From contig NZ_JACVBX010000021.1 of the NCBI RefSeq assembly GCF_014852585.1, positions 1 to 64,000 on the forward strand: 64,000 bases of DNA. Reading direction: 5' to 3'. Below the pieces are notes generated by a model. It was given only the letters and a program-made list of their open reading frames with translations. It made no database searches and was not told where the DNA came from. Positions 1-8,438 of the stretch are shown piece after piece (position 1 is the stretch's first letter; every line of letters starts with the position of its first letter). A program made the position numbers and the translations under genes. Origin of the DNA: Pseudomonas sp. PDM18. GTDB lineage: Bacteria; Pseudomonadota; Gammaproteobacteria; Pseudomonadales; Pseudomonadaceae.

Positions 1-184
1 AGTTGCGCGCGGCGCGACCGATGCCGCCGTACACCACCAGCTCCTTGGGGTTCTCGGCAACTTCCGGGTCGAGGTTGTTCATCAGCATGCGCAGCGGCGC
101 TTCGGTCAGCCAGCTCTTGGCGTTCAGGTTGGTGCCGCGCGGGGCGCGGATTTCGGTATCGCGGTAACGTCCGGTGGAGCTCAT
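1..184 (-). CDS. hutU: Urocanate hydratase, N-terminal part (cut by window edge)
   Basis: Urocanase converts urocanate to 4-imidazolone-5-propionate, the second step of histidine catabolism, in the cytoplasm. Only about the first 61 codons are inside the window. They read [17 protein letters not shown], then a segment containing [18 protein letters not shown] and [18 protein letters not shown], which is the highly conserved urocanase N-terminus. The ATG at 184 gives the usual family N-terminus. The gene reads leftward out of the window. Its upstream region (185-569) carries a sigma-54-like promoter and a HutC-like operator, and hutC lies 386 bp upstream in the same orientation. The rest of the hut operon is outside the window. 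Confidence 0.93.
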   Translation of the reverse strand, partial: MSSTGRYRDTEIRAPRGTNLNAKSWLTEAPLRMLMNNLDPEVAENPKELVVYGGIGRAARN

Positions 185-312
185 CGGGTCTTCCTCGTTG
201 CGGGTGGTGGCGCCAGGCAATTGCCGGGGAGCATCCCGGCGTGGCGGAAACGGGTGGCAGAAGACGCCTTGGTCATCTGCTGTCACCTAATATGTATATG
301 GCCTTATATCAA

Positions 313-326
313 CCTGTATATACAAG
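313..326. promoter_or_regulatory. HutC-like operator in the hutU promoter
   Basis: Read on the minus strand this is CTTGTATATACAGG, a near-perfect inverted repeat. It closely resembles the Pseudomonas hut operator CTTGTATGTACAAG as I recall it. It lies 4 bp downstream of the -12 box of the sigma-54-like promoter at 331-346, so a bound repressor would cover the transcription start of hutU. A second, weaker half-site-like stretch (TAATATGTATATGG) lies at 288-301. HutC is encoded next door and is known to release DNA on binding urocanate. Confidence 0.75.
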
Positions 327-330
327 CTAA

Positions 331-346
331 TGCAAAGTGAGGGCCA
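331..346 (-). promoter_or_regulatory. Sigma-54 (-24/-12) promoter of hutU
   Basis: On the minus strand the sequence is TGGCCCTCACTTTGCA. GG and GC are separated by exactly 10 bp, matching the RpoN consensus TGGCAC-N5-TTGCA at both invariant dinucleotides. In Pseudomonas, hutU transcription is known to depend on RpoN with CbrB or NtrC. The remaining upstream stretch (347-569) is AT-richer than its surroundings near 380-420 and is long enough for activator sites. I could not define those sites by eye, and I see no gene in it. Confidence 0.65.
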
Positions 347-569
347 GAAGCAGCCACTGCGCCACCTGGGCTGCCAGAGAAATGGAATAAGATCTTTTAT
401 TTCAAATAGATAAGAGAACCTCGAATTTTCCGAACGGACGATTCAAGGCCTGCCGTTTGCGAGCGAAGCGGCGGAAGGGAAAGGCAAAAAAGTAACAGCG
501 TGGTGCGCGAAGGTAACAAAGCGGTGCATCCGGAGCGAAAATTCCACTCCGGAGAAGAGGCGAAAAAGG

Positions 570-1313
570 CTACTGCCCGAAGCGACCTTCGAGGCGATAG
601 CGCGCCCCCGGATAGACCAGTCGAGCCGCCCCCACCTGCCCTTTCGCCGACCAGGTACGCCGGCGAATCAGCAGGCAAGCATCGCCACGCTTGATGCGCA
701 GCAGCTTGCAGTCCGCGGCCTCGGCATTGATCGCCTCGACCACATGCTCGCCTTCGGTCAGCGGCGCCAGCTGGATCAGGTAGGCATAGGGCGTGATGCG
801 AGTGAAGTCCTGCTGCAGGTACTCCGGCGCCACCTCGGCATTGACGAAACGCTCCTCCAGCTGCACCGGCACCTCGTTCTCGTAGTGCACCACCACCGAG
901 TGGAAGATGCGGCTGACGTTCTCCAGCTCGAAGGGCATGGCCAGGTTCGCGCCTTCGGCCAGCGGTTCGAGCAGCACCACTTCGCAACGATGCTCGTGGC
1001 CGCGCGCGGCGATTTCTTCGGCGATGTTGTGGATCTCGAAGAGCGCAGCGTGGCCCTTCTGCTCCGCCACAAAAGTCCCGACGCCTTGCAGGCGAACCAG
1101 CACCCCCTCGATGGTCAGCTCGCGCAAGGCCCGATTGATGGTCATGCGGCTCACCCCCAGCAGGGCGAACAGCTCGCTCTCCGAAGGCAGCTTGGAGTTG
1201 GGCTTCCAGACGCCGTTGCGGATCTGCTGCAGGATGATCTCCTTGACCCGCGCATACAGGGGCGCCGGGGTTTCCAGCGCGAAGGCGGCCAGGGAGGAAT
1301 GATCTTGTGACAC
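570..1313 (-). CDS. hutC: Histidine utilization repressor HutC (GntR family)
   Basis: HutC represses the hut genes and is induced by urocanate. The 247-residue protein has an N-terminal GntR winged helix (APLYARVKEIILQQI, then PSESELFALLGVSRMTINRALREL). A UTRA ligand domain follows (FHSVVVHYENEVPVQLEERFV, then ITPYAYL, LTEGEHVVEA and the family ending RLEGRF). I chose the GTG at 1313 because AGGAG lies 5 nt upstream and the resulting length equals known Pseudomonas HutC. An ATG 51 bp further upstream extends the frame but has no ribosome-binding site. The gene is co-oriented with hutU but separated from it by the hutU promoter. No hutD or hutF is seen between hutC and recJ. Confidence 0.92.
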   Translation of the reverse strand: MSQDHSSLAAFALETPAPLYARVKEIILQQIRNGVWKPNSKLPSESELFALLGVSRMTINRALRELTIEGVLVRLQGVGTFVAEQKGHAALFEIHNIAEEIAARGHEHRCEVVLLEPLAEGANLAMPFELENVSRIFHSVVVHYENEVPVQLEERFVNAEVAPEYLQQDFTRITPYAYLIQLAPLTEGEHVVEAINAEAADCKLLRIKRGDACLLIRRRTWSAKGQVGAARLVYPGARYRLEGRFGQ

Positions 1314-1423
1314 GGCAGCTCCTGATTCGGCGGGTAGCGGGCTAGGCGCCAGTTTACTCGCCACCGTGCCTGCCGCCTACGCAACAAACGCCGGGGAAAG
1401 CCTGCAGAAATGAGACGCCTGGT

Positions 1424-1480
1424 TCTGGCTCGCGAACGAGCCGCAGCGGAGCCGGGTGCGCGAGCAAGCTCGCTCCTACG
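1424..1480. repeat. Pseudomonas REP element, one good and one degenerate copy
   Basis: The sequence GCGAGCAAGCTCGCTCCTAC (about 1460-1479) is the standard Pseudomonas REP palindrome. A decayed inverted partner (GGCTCGCGAACGAG) lies at about 1427-1440. It is located between hutC and recJ. Confidence 0.8.
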
Positions 1481-1496
1481 AAAAGCCGCCCTGAAC

Positions 1497-3212
1497 TCAG
1501 CGCGGCGCGATATGCGCGACCATCAGTTGCACGGTCTCGTTACCGCGGAACTCGTTGACGTCCAGCTTGTAGGCGACTTCCGCCCAGCGCACGGTGGGGT
1601 TCGGCCAGATTTCGCGATCGATGTTGAAGGCGATGGCGTCCAGTTGCAGCGAGCCGCATTCGGTCTTGAGCACCAGCTTCAGGTGGCGCTCGCCGACCAC
1701 GCGCTGCTGGACGATCTGGAAGATGCCGTGGAACAGCGGCTCGGGGAAATGCTGGCCCCAAGGGCCGGCTTGGCGCAGGGCGCGGGCCAGTTCCAGGTGG
1801 AACTCCTCGGCACCCAGCTGGCCGTCGGAGAGCAGGCGGCCGGTGAGGTCTTCTTCATCCAGCTGGCGGCGCACCTCGGCGTCGAAAGCGGCGGCGAAGG
1901 CACCGAAGTTTTCCTGCGGCAGCGACAGGCCGGCGGCCATGGCGTGACCGCCGAACTTGCTGATCAGCCCCGAGTGACGGGCGGCCACGGCGTCCAGCGC
2001 GTCGCGGATGTGGAAGCCCGGCACCGAACGCGCCGAGCCCTTGAGCGTGCCGTCGCCGGCATCGGCGAAGGCGATGGTCGGGCGGTGGTAACGCTCCTTC
2101 AGGCGCGAAGCGAGAATGCCGATCACGCCCTGGTGCCATTCCGGGTCGAACAGGCACAGGCCGAAGGGCATTTCCTCTACCGGCAGTTCCTTGAGCTGGG
2201 CCAGCGCCTCGCGCTGCATGCCCTGCTCGATGGCCTTGCGGTCCTGGTTGAGCTGGTCGAGCTGCACCGCCATGTCGCGGGCGACGCTTTCGTCCTCGCA
2301 GAGCAGCAGCTCGATCCCCAGGGACATGTCGTCCAGGCGGCCGGCAGCATTCAGGCGCGGGCCGAGGATGAAGCCCAGGTCGGTGGAAGTGATCCGCCGG
2401 CAATCGCGCCCGGCGACTTCCAGCAGCGCACGCAGGCCCGGCCGGGCGCGACCGGCGCGGATGCGTGCGAGGCCCTGGTGCACCAGGATGCGGTTGTTGG
2501 CGTCCAGCGGCACCACGTCGGCGACGCTGCCCAGGGACACCAGGTCGAGCAGCTCGGCGAGGTTCGGCTCGGCGATGCCACGCGCGGCGAACCAGCCGCG
2601 CTCACGCAGGCGGGCGCGCAGGGCGAGCATCACGTAGAAGATCACGCCGACACCGGCCATGGCCTTGCTGGGGAAGTCGCAGCCGGGCTGGTTCGGGTTG
2701 ACGATGGCGTCGGCGGCGGGCAGTTCCTGCCCCGGCAGGTGGTGGTCGGTGACCAGCACGCGCAGGCCGGCGGCCTTGGCGGCGGCGACGCCGTCGATGC
2801 TGGAGATGCCGTTGTCCACGGTGACCAGCAGTTCCGGGCGCTTCTCCAGCGCCACCGCGACAATTTCCGGAGTCAGGCCGTAGCCGTACTCGAAGCGGTT
2901 GGGCACCAGGTAATCGACCCAGGCCGCACCGAGCATGCGCAGCGCCAGTACACCGACGCTGCTGGCGGTGGCGCCGTCGGCGTCGAAGTCGCCGACGTAG
3001 AGAATCCGCTGGCCCTTCTCCAGCGCATCGACCAGCAGTTCCACCGCCGCGTCCACGCCCTTGAGCTGCTGGTACGGGATCAGCCGCGCCAGCCCCTTGT
3101 CCAGCTCGGCGGCGCTCTGCACGCCACGCGCTGCATAGAGACGGGTCAGCAGCGGCGGCAGGTCGCCCAGGTCGGGCAGGGTTGGCGGGAGGGGGCGGGA
3201 TTCGATGCGCAT
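1497..3212 (-). CDS. recJ: Single-stranded-DNA-specific 5'-3' exonuclease RecJ
   Basis: RecJ degrades single-stranded DNA 5' to 3' in RecFOR recombination, mismatch repair and base excision repair. The 571-residue protein is full length for the family. The DHH domain shows YVGDFDADGATASS (residues 72-85, metal-binding motif I), VDNGISS and the hallmark TDHHLPG. The DHHA1 domain has FGGHAMAAGLSL. The C-terminal OB-like region is also present. Start: ATG at 3212 (MRIESRPLPP). It is transcribed leftward and separated from yaeQ by about 160 bp containing a nested hairpin, so it is probably not in the same transcript. Confidence 0.96.
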   Translation of the reverse strand: MRIESRPLPPTLPDLGDLPPLLTRLYAARGVQSAAELDKGLARLIPYQQLKGVDAAVELLVDALEKGQRILYVGDFDADGATASSVGVLALRMLGAAWVDYLVPNRFEYGYGLTPEIVAVALEKRPELLVTVDNGISSIDGVAAAKAAGLRVLVTDHHLPGQELPAADAIVNPNQPGCDFPSKAMAGVGVIFYVMLALRARLRERGWFAARGIAEPNLAELLDLVSLGSVADVVPLDANNRILVHQGLARIRAGRARPGLRALLEVAGRDCRRITSTDLGFILGPRLNAAGRLDDMSLGIELLLCEDESVARDMAVQLDQLNQDRKAIEQGMQREALAQLKELPVEEMPFGLCLFDPEWHQGVIGILASRLKERYHRPTIAFADAGDGTLKGSARSVPGFHIRDALDAVAARHSGLISKFGGHAMAAGLSLPQENFGAFAAAFDAEVRRQLDEEDLTGRLLSDGQLGAEEFHLELARALRQAGPWGQHFPEPLFHGIFQIVQQRVVGERHLKLVLKTECGSLQLDAIAFNIDREIWPNPTVRWAEVAYKLDVNEFRGNETVQLMVAHIAPR

Positions 3213-3276
3213 CAGGGTTCCAACTATTCCTTTTTCGACTCTATCTCGCGCCTTGCGAGCTAGAGCACGGCAAGGC

Positions 3277-3336
3277 GGAAGTAGGCACGGGCGGCGGAGT
3301 TTACTTTAGTAAATGAGCACGCCCGGGCCTACTTCC
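3277..3336. repeat. Nested inverted repeat (large hairpin) between yaeQ and recJ
   Basis: The outer arms are GGAAGTAGG (3277-3285) and CCTACTTCC (3328-3336). Inner arms GGGC/GCCC and a perfect TTTACT-TT-AGTAAA core at 3300-3313 lie inside. The layout is that of intergenic palindromic elements common in Pseudomonas. It could act as a processing or termination signal for the yaeQ transcript, but there is no clear terminal T run. Confidence 0.6.
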
Positions 3337-3368
3337 AACGCAGCCGGGCCGACGCGCAGCTAGCGCGA

Positions 3369-3908
3369 TCAGCGTTCGCCCATCAGCCATTCCACCTGGA
3401 GCTCGTGCTGGCCGCGCTCGTCGGTCACGAAGATCGTTCCTTCGCTGATCATCACGGTCCAGTTGATCGAGCGCGGCAGGTCGCGGGAGATTTCCTCCAG
3501 CGCCTCCTGGGGCATGGCGACGACGTTGAGGTTCTTCAGGTGGCGCACGCTGTCGAGCACCTTGGTGGTCCATACGCGCAGGTTGCCGTAGGCGACCAGG
3601 GTCAGCTTCTCGCAGCGGCGCGAGCACCAGGTCAGGCGGTCGGCGTCGGGCTGGCCGACTTCGATCCAGTGCAGCACGCGGTCGTCCAGGCTCTTTTCCC
3701 AGAGCGAGGGCTCTTCCACGTCCGACAGGCCGCGTCCGAAAGCCAGCTGCTCGTTGTACCAGATGACGTAGGCGAGCAGGCGCACCGCCAGGCGCTCCTC
3801 GGTTTCCGAGGGGTGGCGGGCGACGGTGAAGCGCAGGGTCTCGTAGACCCCACGATCAAGGTCGGTCAGGCTGATATCGGCTTTGTAGGGCGTGGCGGAC
3901 AGGGCCAT
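3369..3908 (-). CDS. yaeQ: YaeQ family protein
   Basis: This is a conserved gammaproteobacterial protein of about 180 residues. YaeQ adopts a PD-(D/E)XK-nuclease-like fold, and its exact role is unsettled (suppressor of RfaH loss in E. coli). The sequence runs MALSATPYKADISLTDLD, RHPSETEERLAVRLLAY, WYNEQLAFGRGLSDVEEPSLW and WIEVGQPDADRL, all typical of the family. I chose the ATG at 3908 to match the family N-terminus. The frame stays open further upstream, but that extension is low-complexity and unlike the family. It reads toward recJ. Confidence 0.9.
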   Translation of the reverse strand: MALSATPYKADISLTDLDRGVYETLRFTVARHPSETEERLAVRLLAYVIWYNEQLAFGRGLSDVEEPSLWEKSLDDRVLHWIEVGQPDADRLTWCSRRCEKLTLVAYGNLRVWTTKVLDSVRHLKNLNVVAMPQEALEEISRDLPRSINWTVMISEGTIFVTDERGQHELQVEWLMGER

Positions 3909-3969
3909 GGGGGTTCCCGGCGAATTTTCGAAGGCGGCAAGTCTACCGCGAAAGCACGGGCGCCGTGGC

Positions 3970-5148
3970 TTATGTCCGTGGACGCCGGTCGGCTCCCGGC
4001 TCCGGTGCGGCCAGTTCAATGCGATTGCGGCCCTTGGCCTTGGCGGCGTAGAGCGCCTGGTCGGCCAGCGACAGCAGGCGTAGCAGGTCATGCCCGGCCT
4101 CGCGCGTGGTGGCGATACCGATGCTGACGCTGAGCTGGCCCTCGGCCATGAACGGCAGCTCGGCGAACTCGCGGCGCACCCGCTCGGCGACCTGGCAGGC
4201 GCCTTCGGTGTCGGCCGCTACCAGCAGGCAGGCGAATTCTTCCCCGCCGATGCGGGCGAACTGATCGTGCTTGCGCATCCGCGAGGCGGTGATGCGGCTG
4301 AACTCCACCAGCACGCGGTCACCGGCCGGATGGCCGAAGGAGTCGTTGAGGCGCTTGAAGTTGTCGAGGTCGCAAAGCAGCAGCGAGGCCTGCTCGCCCC
4401 GCTCCTCGCACAGGCGCAGCAGGCGCTCGCCGGTCTCCATGAAGGCACGGCGGTTGCCCACGCCAGTCAGCGGGTCGCTCAGGGCCGCGCTACGGAACTG
4501 CAGTTCGGCGCGCTCCTTGACCATCGCCAGGGTGGCGAAAGCGATGCCGATGGCAAACAGCATGGTCTCGAAGACCAGGAAGGTGAAAAAGGTCGAGCCC
4601 TGGCCATTGTCCGCCACGCTCTGGAACGGCATGCCGCGGTCCACCACCAGACGTACGCTGTAAACCAACGCGTGGAAGATCAGCAGCACGAGGGTCGGCC
4701 GCAGCTCCACCTCCAGCTTGCGACGGCTGCGCCAGAGCTCTGCAATGGACGCCAGGCAATAGACGATGGTGATCGCCGTGCTGACCAGTACGCGGGCAGC
4801 AAGAGATTCGTAGAAGGCTGGAACCAGGCAGAGCACCACCCAGAACGCCGCGCCCGAGCCGATCAGAGGCCAGCTCGGCTTGCGTCCGGCGAACACCCGC
4901 ATGGCGGTCCAGGTCATCGCCGAACTCAGGTGCAGGACGACATTGCCCAGCAGGATCGCCACCCAGTCGATGCCCATGCCACGCAGGGTGGCGAGCAAGG
5001 TGCCGACGGCGCCCAGCAGCAGCGCGGCGCTCATGTAGCCCAGGGTGGGGTCGCGGCGGCCGCTGTGCCAGGCGAAAGCCATCAGCACACCGACCAGGGT
5101 CAGTACATAGAGGTCGACGACTACCAGCGTCGGCAGGTTCAACGTCAT
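3970..5148 (-). CDS. Membrane-anchored diguanylate cyclase (GGDEF)
   Basis: The enzyme makes cyclic di-GMP from two GTP. The 392-residue protein begins with six or so hydrophobic helices (residues about 8-205), forming an unclassified membrane sensor. A GGDEF domain follows (DPLTGVGNRRAFM at 225-237, CDLDNFKRLNDSFGHPAGD at 259-277). The active site is GGEEF (301-305), the common functional variant. An RKHD inhibitory site (292-295) sits five residues before it, so product inhibition is likely. The ATG at 5148 has AGGGGG five bases upstream, which is better than the in-frame ATG ten codons earlier. It stands alone between yaeQ and the divergent CoA-transferase. Confidence 0.9.
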   Translation of the reverse strand: MTLNLPTLVVVDLYVLTLVGVLMAFAWHSGRRDPTLGYMSAALLLGAVGTLLATLRGMGIDWVAILLGNVVLHLSSAMTWTAMRVFAGRKPSWPLIGSGAAFWVVLCLVPAFYESLAARVLVSTAITIVYCLASIAELWRSRRKLEVELRPTLVLLIFHALVYSVRLVVDRGMPFQSVADNGQGSTFFTFLVFETMLFAIGIAFATLAMVKERAELQFRSAALSDPLTGVGNRRAFMETGERLLRLCEERGEQASLLLCDLDNFKRLNDSFGHPAGDRVLVEFSRITASRMRKHDQFARIGGEEFACLLVAADTEGACQVAERVRREFAELPFMAEGQLSVSIGIATTREAGHDLLRLLSLADQALYAAKAKGRNRIELAAPEPGADRRPRT

Positions 5149-5408
5149 GCAGCCCCCTTTCCACCGGCCTGCGCGCATTCGACGGGGAATGTCTGCAGTC
5201 CAACGGGCTGTGTGGAAACGGGCAAACGCATCACGGTGTACCTGTCCGAAAACCGGCGAGCAGGAGTAAGAAACGTCCTTGGATGTCGCTACTCTACGCG
5301 CGCCAAAGGTCGGCGCAAAGCGCCGTGGCCGGACGCCTGCCCGGCGGCCTGTTCGAAGTGGCGCACAAGCGTTAGAGTCCGGCGATTCCTCTCTGATCGG
5401 ACAGACCG

Positions 5409-6608
5409 ATGAACAGCACCGCCAAACCCCTCGCCGGCCTCAAGGTCATCGAACTCGGCACTCTGATCGCCGGCCCCTTCGCCTCGCGACTGTGCGCGGA
5501 ATTCGGCGCCGAGGTGATCAAGGTCGAGTCGCCCGACGGCGGTGATCCGCTGCGCAAGTGGCGCAAGCTCTACGAAGGAACGTCGCTGTGGTGGTTCGTG
5601 CAGGCGCGCAACAAGCGCTCGCTGACCCTGAACCTCAAGCACGAGTCCGGCCGCGAAGTGCTGAAGAAGCTGCTGGCGGAAGCCGACATCCTGATCGAGA
5701 ACTTCCGCCCCGGCGTGCTGGAGAAGCTCGGCCTGGGCTGGGACGTGATCCACGCGCTGAACCCGAAGCTCGTGATGGTGCGCCTGTCCGGGTTCGGCCA
5801 GAGCGGCCCCTACAAGGACCAGCCGGGCTTCGGCGCGGTGGGCGAATCCATGGGCGGGCTGCGTTACATCACCGGCTTCGAGGATCGTCCGCCGGTGCGC
5901 ACCGGCATCTCCATCGGCGACTCCATCGCCGCGCTGTGGGGCGTGATAGGCGCGCTGATGGCGCTGCGGCACCGCGAGGTGAACGGCGGCGCCGGGCAGG
6001 TGGTGGACGTGGCGCTCTACGAGGCGGTGTTCGCCATGATGGAATCCATGGTCCCGGAGTTCGACGTGTTCGGCTTCATCCGCGAACGCACCGGCAACAT
6101 CATGCCCGGCATCACCCCCTCCTCCGTGCACACCACGGCCGACGGCAAGCATGTGCAGATCGCCGCCAACGGCGATGCCATCTTCCGCCGCTTCATGACT
6201 GCCATCGGCCGCCTCGACCTCGCCGACGACCCGACCCTGACCAGCAACGACGGCCGCGATGCGCGCCGCGACGAGCTGTACGGCATCATCGACCGCTGGG
6301 CGCGCTCCGAATCGCTGGATACCGTGCTCAAGGTGCTCTCCGAAGCCGAGGTGCCGGCCAGCCGCATCTTCTCCGCCGAGGACATGTTCAGCGACCCGCA
6401 ATTCCTCGCCCGGGAGATGTTCCTTTCGGCCAAGCTGCCGGACGGCAAGCCCTTCCGCATGCCTGGGATAGTTCCCAAGCTCTCCGACACCCCAGGCAGC
6501 GCCGAGTGGATCGGGCCGAAGCTGGGCGAGCATACGGATGAGGTGCTGAGCGGACTGGGTTACGACGCGGCGGCCATCGCGGCGCTGCGCAAGGATGGCG
6601 CGGTCTGA
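5409..6608 (+). CDS. CaiB/BaiF (class III) CoA-transferase
   Basis: Family III CoA-transferases move CoA between carboxylic acids through an aspartyl-CoA thioester. The 399-residue length is normal. Visible features are LAGLKVIELGTLIAGPFA at the N-terminus, ADILIENFRPGVLEKLGLG (92-110), LVMVRLSGFGQSGPY (121-135), and GISIGDSIAALWG, where D171 aligns with the catalytic Asp of formyl-CoA transferase. The substrate cannot be read from the sequence. It converges on the GntR/SDR genes across a REP pair. It may serve the neighbouring catabolic locus or be independent. Confidence 0.9.
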   Translation: MNSTAKPLAGLKVIELGTLIAGPFASRLCAEFGAEVIKVESPDGGDPLRKWRKLYEGTSLWWFVQARNKRSLTLNLKHESGREVLKKLLAEADILIENFRPGVLEKLGLGWDVIHALNPKLVMVRLSGFGQSGPYKDQPGFGAVGESMGGLRYITGFEDRPPVRTGISIGDSIAALWGVIGALMALRHREVNGGAGQVVDVALYEAVFAMMESMVPEFDVFGFIRERTGNIMPGITPSSVHTTADGKHVQIAANGDAIFRRFMTAIGRLDLADDPTLTSNDGRDARRDELYGIIDRWARSESLDTVLKVLSEAEVPASRIFSAEDMFSDPQFLAREMFLSAKLPDGKPFRMPGIVPKLSDTPGSAEWIGPKLGEHTDEVLSGLGYDAAAIAALRKDGAV

Positions 6609-6627
6609 TCGGTTGCTCTTCTCCTTT

Positions 6628-6705
6628 GCAGGAGCGAGTTTGCTCGCGAACAATCCAACCGGCGAGCTCCGTGCAATGCGGTTCGCGAGCAAGCTCGCTC
6701 CTACA
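6628..6705. repeat. Inverted pair of REP sequences (REPIN-like)
   Basis: Two REP copies face each other: GCAGGAGCGAGTTTGCTCGC at 6629-6648 and GCGAGCAAGCTCGCTCCTAC at 6685-6704. They are separated by about 36 bp, in the intergenic space between two convergent genes. The spacing matches mobilised REP doublets of Pseudomonas. Confidence 0.85.
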
Positions 6706-6719
6706 GAAAACTCGGCGGC

Positions 6720-7406
6720 TCAGCCCGCTTCCTGCTCCGGCTCTTCGGTCTGGGCAATGAACTCCAGCATCTTCTCGCTGCCGTCCAGCAGGTCGGCGTG
6801 GATCGCTTCGCGGGCGGCGGCGCCGTTGCGTTCGCGCAGAGCACGTAGGACGTCCCAATGGTGCTCGATGGCCATGCGCTCGTTGAAGTCGGCGTAGGCC
6901 TGGGCGATCAGCGGCCCGGTGCGCATCCACAGGCTGTCGAGAAAAGCACGCAGCAGCGGCATGCCGGCTATGTCGGCCAGGGCGAAGTGGAAGGCCTGGT
7001 TGAGCTTGAGCGCCAGCACCAGGTCATCCGCGTGGATCGCGTCGAGGTTCTCGCGGATGTTGGCTTCCAGCTCGTCCAACTGAACGTCGCTCGCGCGCTC
7101 GGCAGCGGTCTCGGCGGCGAGGCCTTCGAGCACCACGCGGATGCTGCGGATTTCCAGGTACTGCTCGCGGGTGAGCAGCGGCACGCGGATGTCGCGCGGG
7201 GTCTTCAGTACCAGCGCCTGCTCCTTGGCCAGCTGCAGGATGGCGTCGCGCACCGGGGTGACGCTGGTGCCCAGTTGCTGGGCCAGGTCACGGATGCGCA
7301 GGCGGTCATCCGGCTTGAAGCGACCGGTGATCAAAGCCTCGCGCAGCAGCGCGTAGACGCCGCTGCCGAGATAGGAGTGATTCAGGCCTTCGATCGGGTA
7401 GTTCAT
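6720..7406 (-). CDS. GntR-family transcriptional regulator with FCD domain
   Basis: The 228-residue protein has an N-terminal winged helix (YALLREALITGRFKPDDRLRIRDLAQQLGTSVTPVRDAILQLAKEQ) and an FCD ligand domain. The FCD domain has the usual metal-ligand pattern (LNQAFHFALA and IEHHWDVLRAL). Such regulators usually respond to carboxylates or amino-acid-related compounds and bind short palindromes. The ATG at 7406 is preceded by GAGAAAG. An alternative GTG at 7463 would add 19 residues. The gene lies just downstream of the SDR gene (72 bp) and probably controls the divergent locus through the palindrome at 8302-8323. Confidence 0.88.
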   Translation of the reverse strand: MNYPIEGLNHSYLGSGVYALLREALITGRFKPDDRLRIRDLAQQLGTSVTPVRDAILQLAKEQALVLKTPRDIRVPLLTREQYLEIRSIRVVLEGLAAETAAERASDVQLDELEANIRENLDAIHADDLVLALKLNQAFHFALADIAGMPLLRAFLDSLWMRTGPLIAQAYADFNERMAIEHHWDVLRALRERNGAAAREAIHADLLDGSEKMLEFIAQTEEPEQEAG

Positions 7407-7478
7407 CGCTTTCTCATCGAGTGCGGCGGCATTTGCGGCGCGCATGATGCGGATTGAGCGCACCGGATGCCAGCAGGA

Positions 7479-8213
7479 TCACACATGCTGGCCGCCGTTG
7501 ACGTGGATTTCCGCGCCATTCACGTAGGACGCGCCGCTGGTGCAGAGGAAGTGGATCAGCGAGGCGACCTCCTCCGGCTTGCCCAGCCGGTGCATGGGAA
7601 TGTCGCGCTCGACGATCAGTTCGGTGCCTGACGACAGGATGGCTGTGTCGATCTCCCCCGGCGCGATGGCGTTGACGCGCACGCCGTGCGGGCCGAAGTC
7701 GTGAGCCATCTCGCGGGTCAGCGCCGCCAGCGCTGCCTTCGAGCAGGCGTAGGCGGCACCGGCGAACGGATGCACGCGGGAACCGGCGATGGAGGTGACG
7801 TTGATCACCGAGCCCTTGGCCGCCTTCAGCTCGTCGAACAGCCCGCGCGCCAGCAGCGCCGTGGAGAACAGGTTGACGTTGAACACCTTGAGCCAGGTGG
7901 CGTAGTCGCTGCCCAGCACGCCCAGGCGCTCGCCTTCCGGGCCCTTGGGCGAGATGCCGGCGTTGTTCACCAGCGCATGCAGGCTGCCACCCAGTTTCTC
8001 GCGGATCATCGGCAGGCTGGCCTGGACGCTGTCGATGTCCTCCAGGTCCAGGTGGATATGGTTGATCAGCCCTTCGGCCCAGGGGCATTCGGCGCTCCAG
8101 TCCTGGCGCGAGGCGGTGAACACGCGCCAGCCGGCGGCGTTGAAATGCTTCACCGTGGCATGGCCGATGCCGCGACTGGCGCCGGTGAGCAGCAGGGTGC
8201 GGGTCTGGTTCAT
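7479..8213 (-). CDS. Short-chain dehydrogenase/reductase (SDR)
   Basis: This is a classical 244-residue NAD(P)-dependent oxidoreductase. It carries TGASRGIG (10-17, cofactor binding), NNAG (83-86), catalytic Ser141, Tyr155 and Lys159 (YACSK), then NAIAPGEIDTAI and the C-terminal YVNGAEIHVNGGQHV. The substrate is unknown. The gene is divergent from the binding-protein/kinase/aminotransferase-fold operon and co-oriented with the GntR gene. This suggests it processes the aldehyde, ketone or alcohol intermediate of that pathway (inference). Confidence 0.9.
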   Translation of the reverse strand: MNQTRTLLLTGASRGIGHATVKHFNAAGWRVFTASRQDWSAECPWAEGLINHIHLDLEDIDSVQASLPMIREKLGGSLHALVNNAGISPKGPEGERLGVLGSDYATWLKVFNVNLFSTALLARGLFDELKAAKGSVINVTSIAGSRVHPFAGAAYACSKAALAALTREMAHDFGPHGVRVNAIAPGEIDTAILSSGTELIVERDIPMHRLGKPEEVASLIHFLCTSGASYVNGAEIHVNGGQHV

Positions 8214-8301
8214 GGTGCTTCCCTCTCAAGTCTGAGCCGCTGTCTGCGCCACCCATCGGGGCGCGCGATCTGTGAACATCCGTGAAGCGATGTCGCCAAT
8301 A

Positions 8302-8323
8302 AAAACATGATGCATCATGTTTT
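8302..8323. promoter_or_regulatory. Perfect 22-bp palindrome, probable operator of the GntR regulator
   Basis: The core CATGATG/CATCATG is flanked by AAAA on the left and TTTT on the right, making a perfect 22-bp dyad with no central gap. It lies in the 333-bp divergent region between the SDR/GntR genes and the binding-protein operon, about 89 bp upstream of the SDR start and 224 bp upstream of the binding-protein start. This is the place expected for a shared operator. Assignment to the GntR/FCD protein is inferred from position. Confidence 0.6.
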
Positions 8324-8399
8324 GGAAGGTGTTTTAATCGGCTCAGCTTGGTCCTACAACGAGCTATCCGAACAACAACAAGAAACGGAGCACATTCCC

Positions 8400-8438
8400 A
8401 TGATCGACCTCACCCGTTCCGCCCGTTCTTCTCCCTGA
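8400..8438 (+). CDS. Possible 12-residue leader peptide (MIDLTRSARSSP)
   Basis: The ATG at 8400 follows CGGAG with an 8-nt gap and encodes MIDLTRSARSSP before TGA, so translation is plausible. Downstream, before the substrate-binding protein gene, come inverted repeats CAGCC (8454-8458)/GGCTG (8473-8477) and GGGCC-GAATT-GGCCC (8516-8530), the last just ahead of that gene's AGGAG. This resembles an attenuation or translational-coupling leader. It could also be chance in GC-rich DNA. No conservation data are available here. Confidence 0.35.
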   Translation: MIDLTRSARSSP

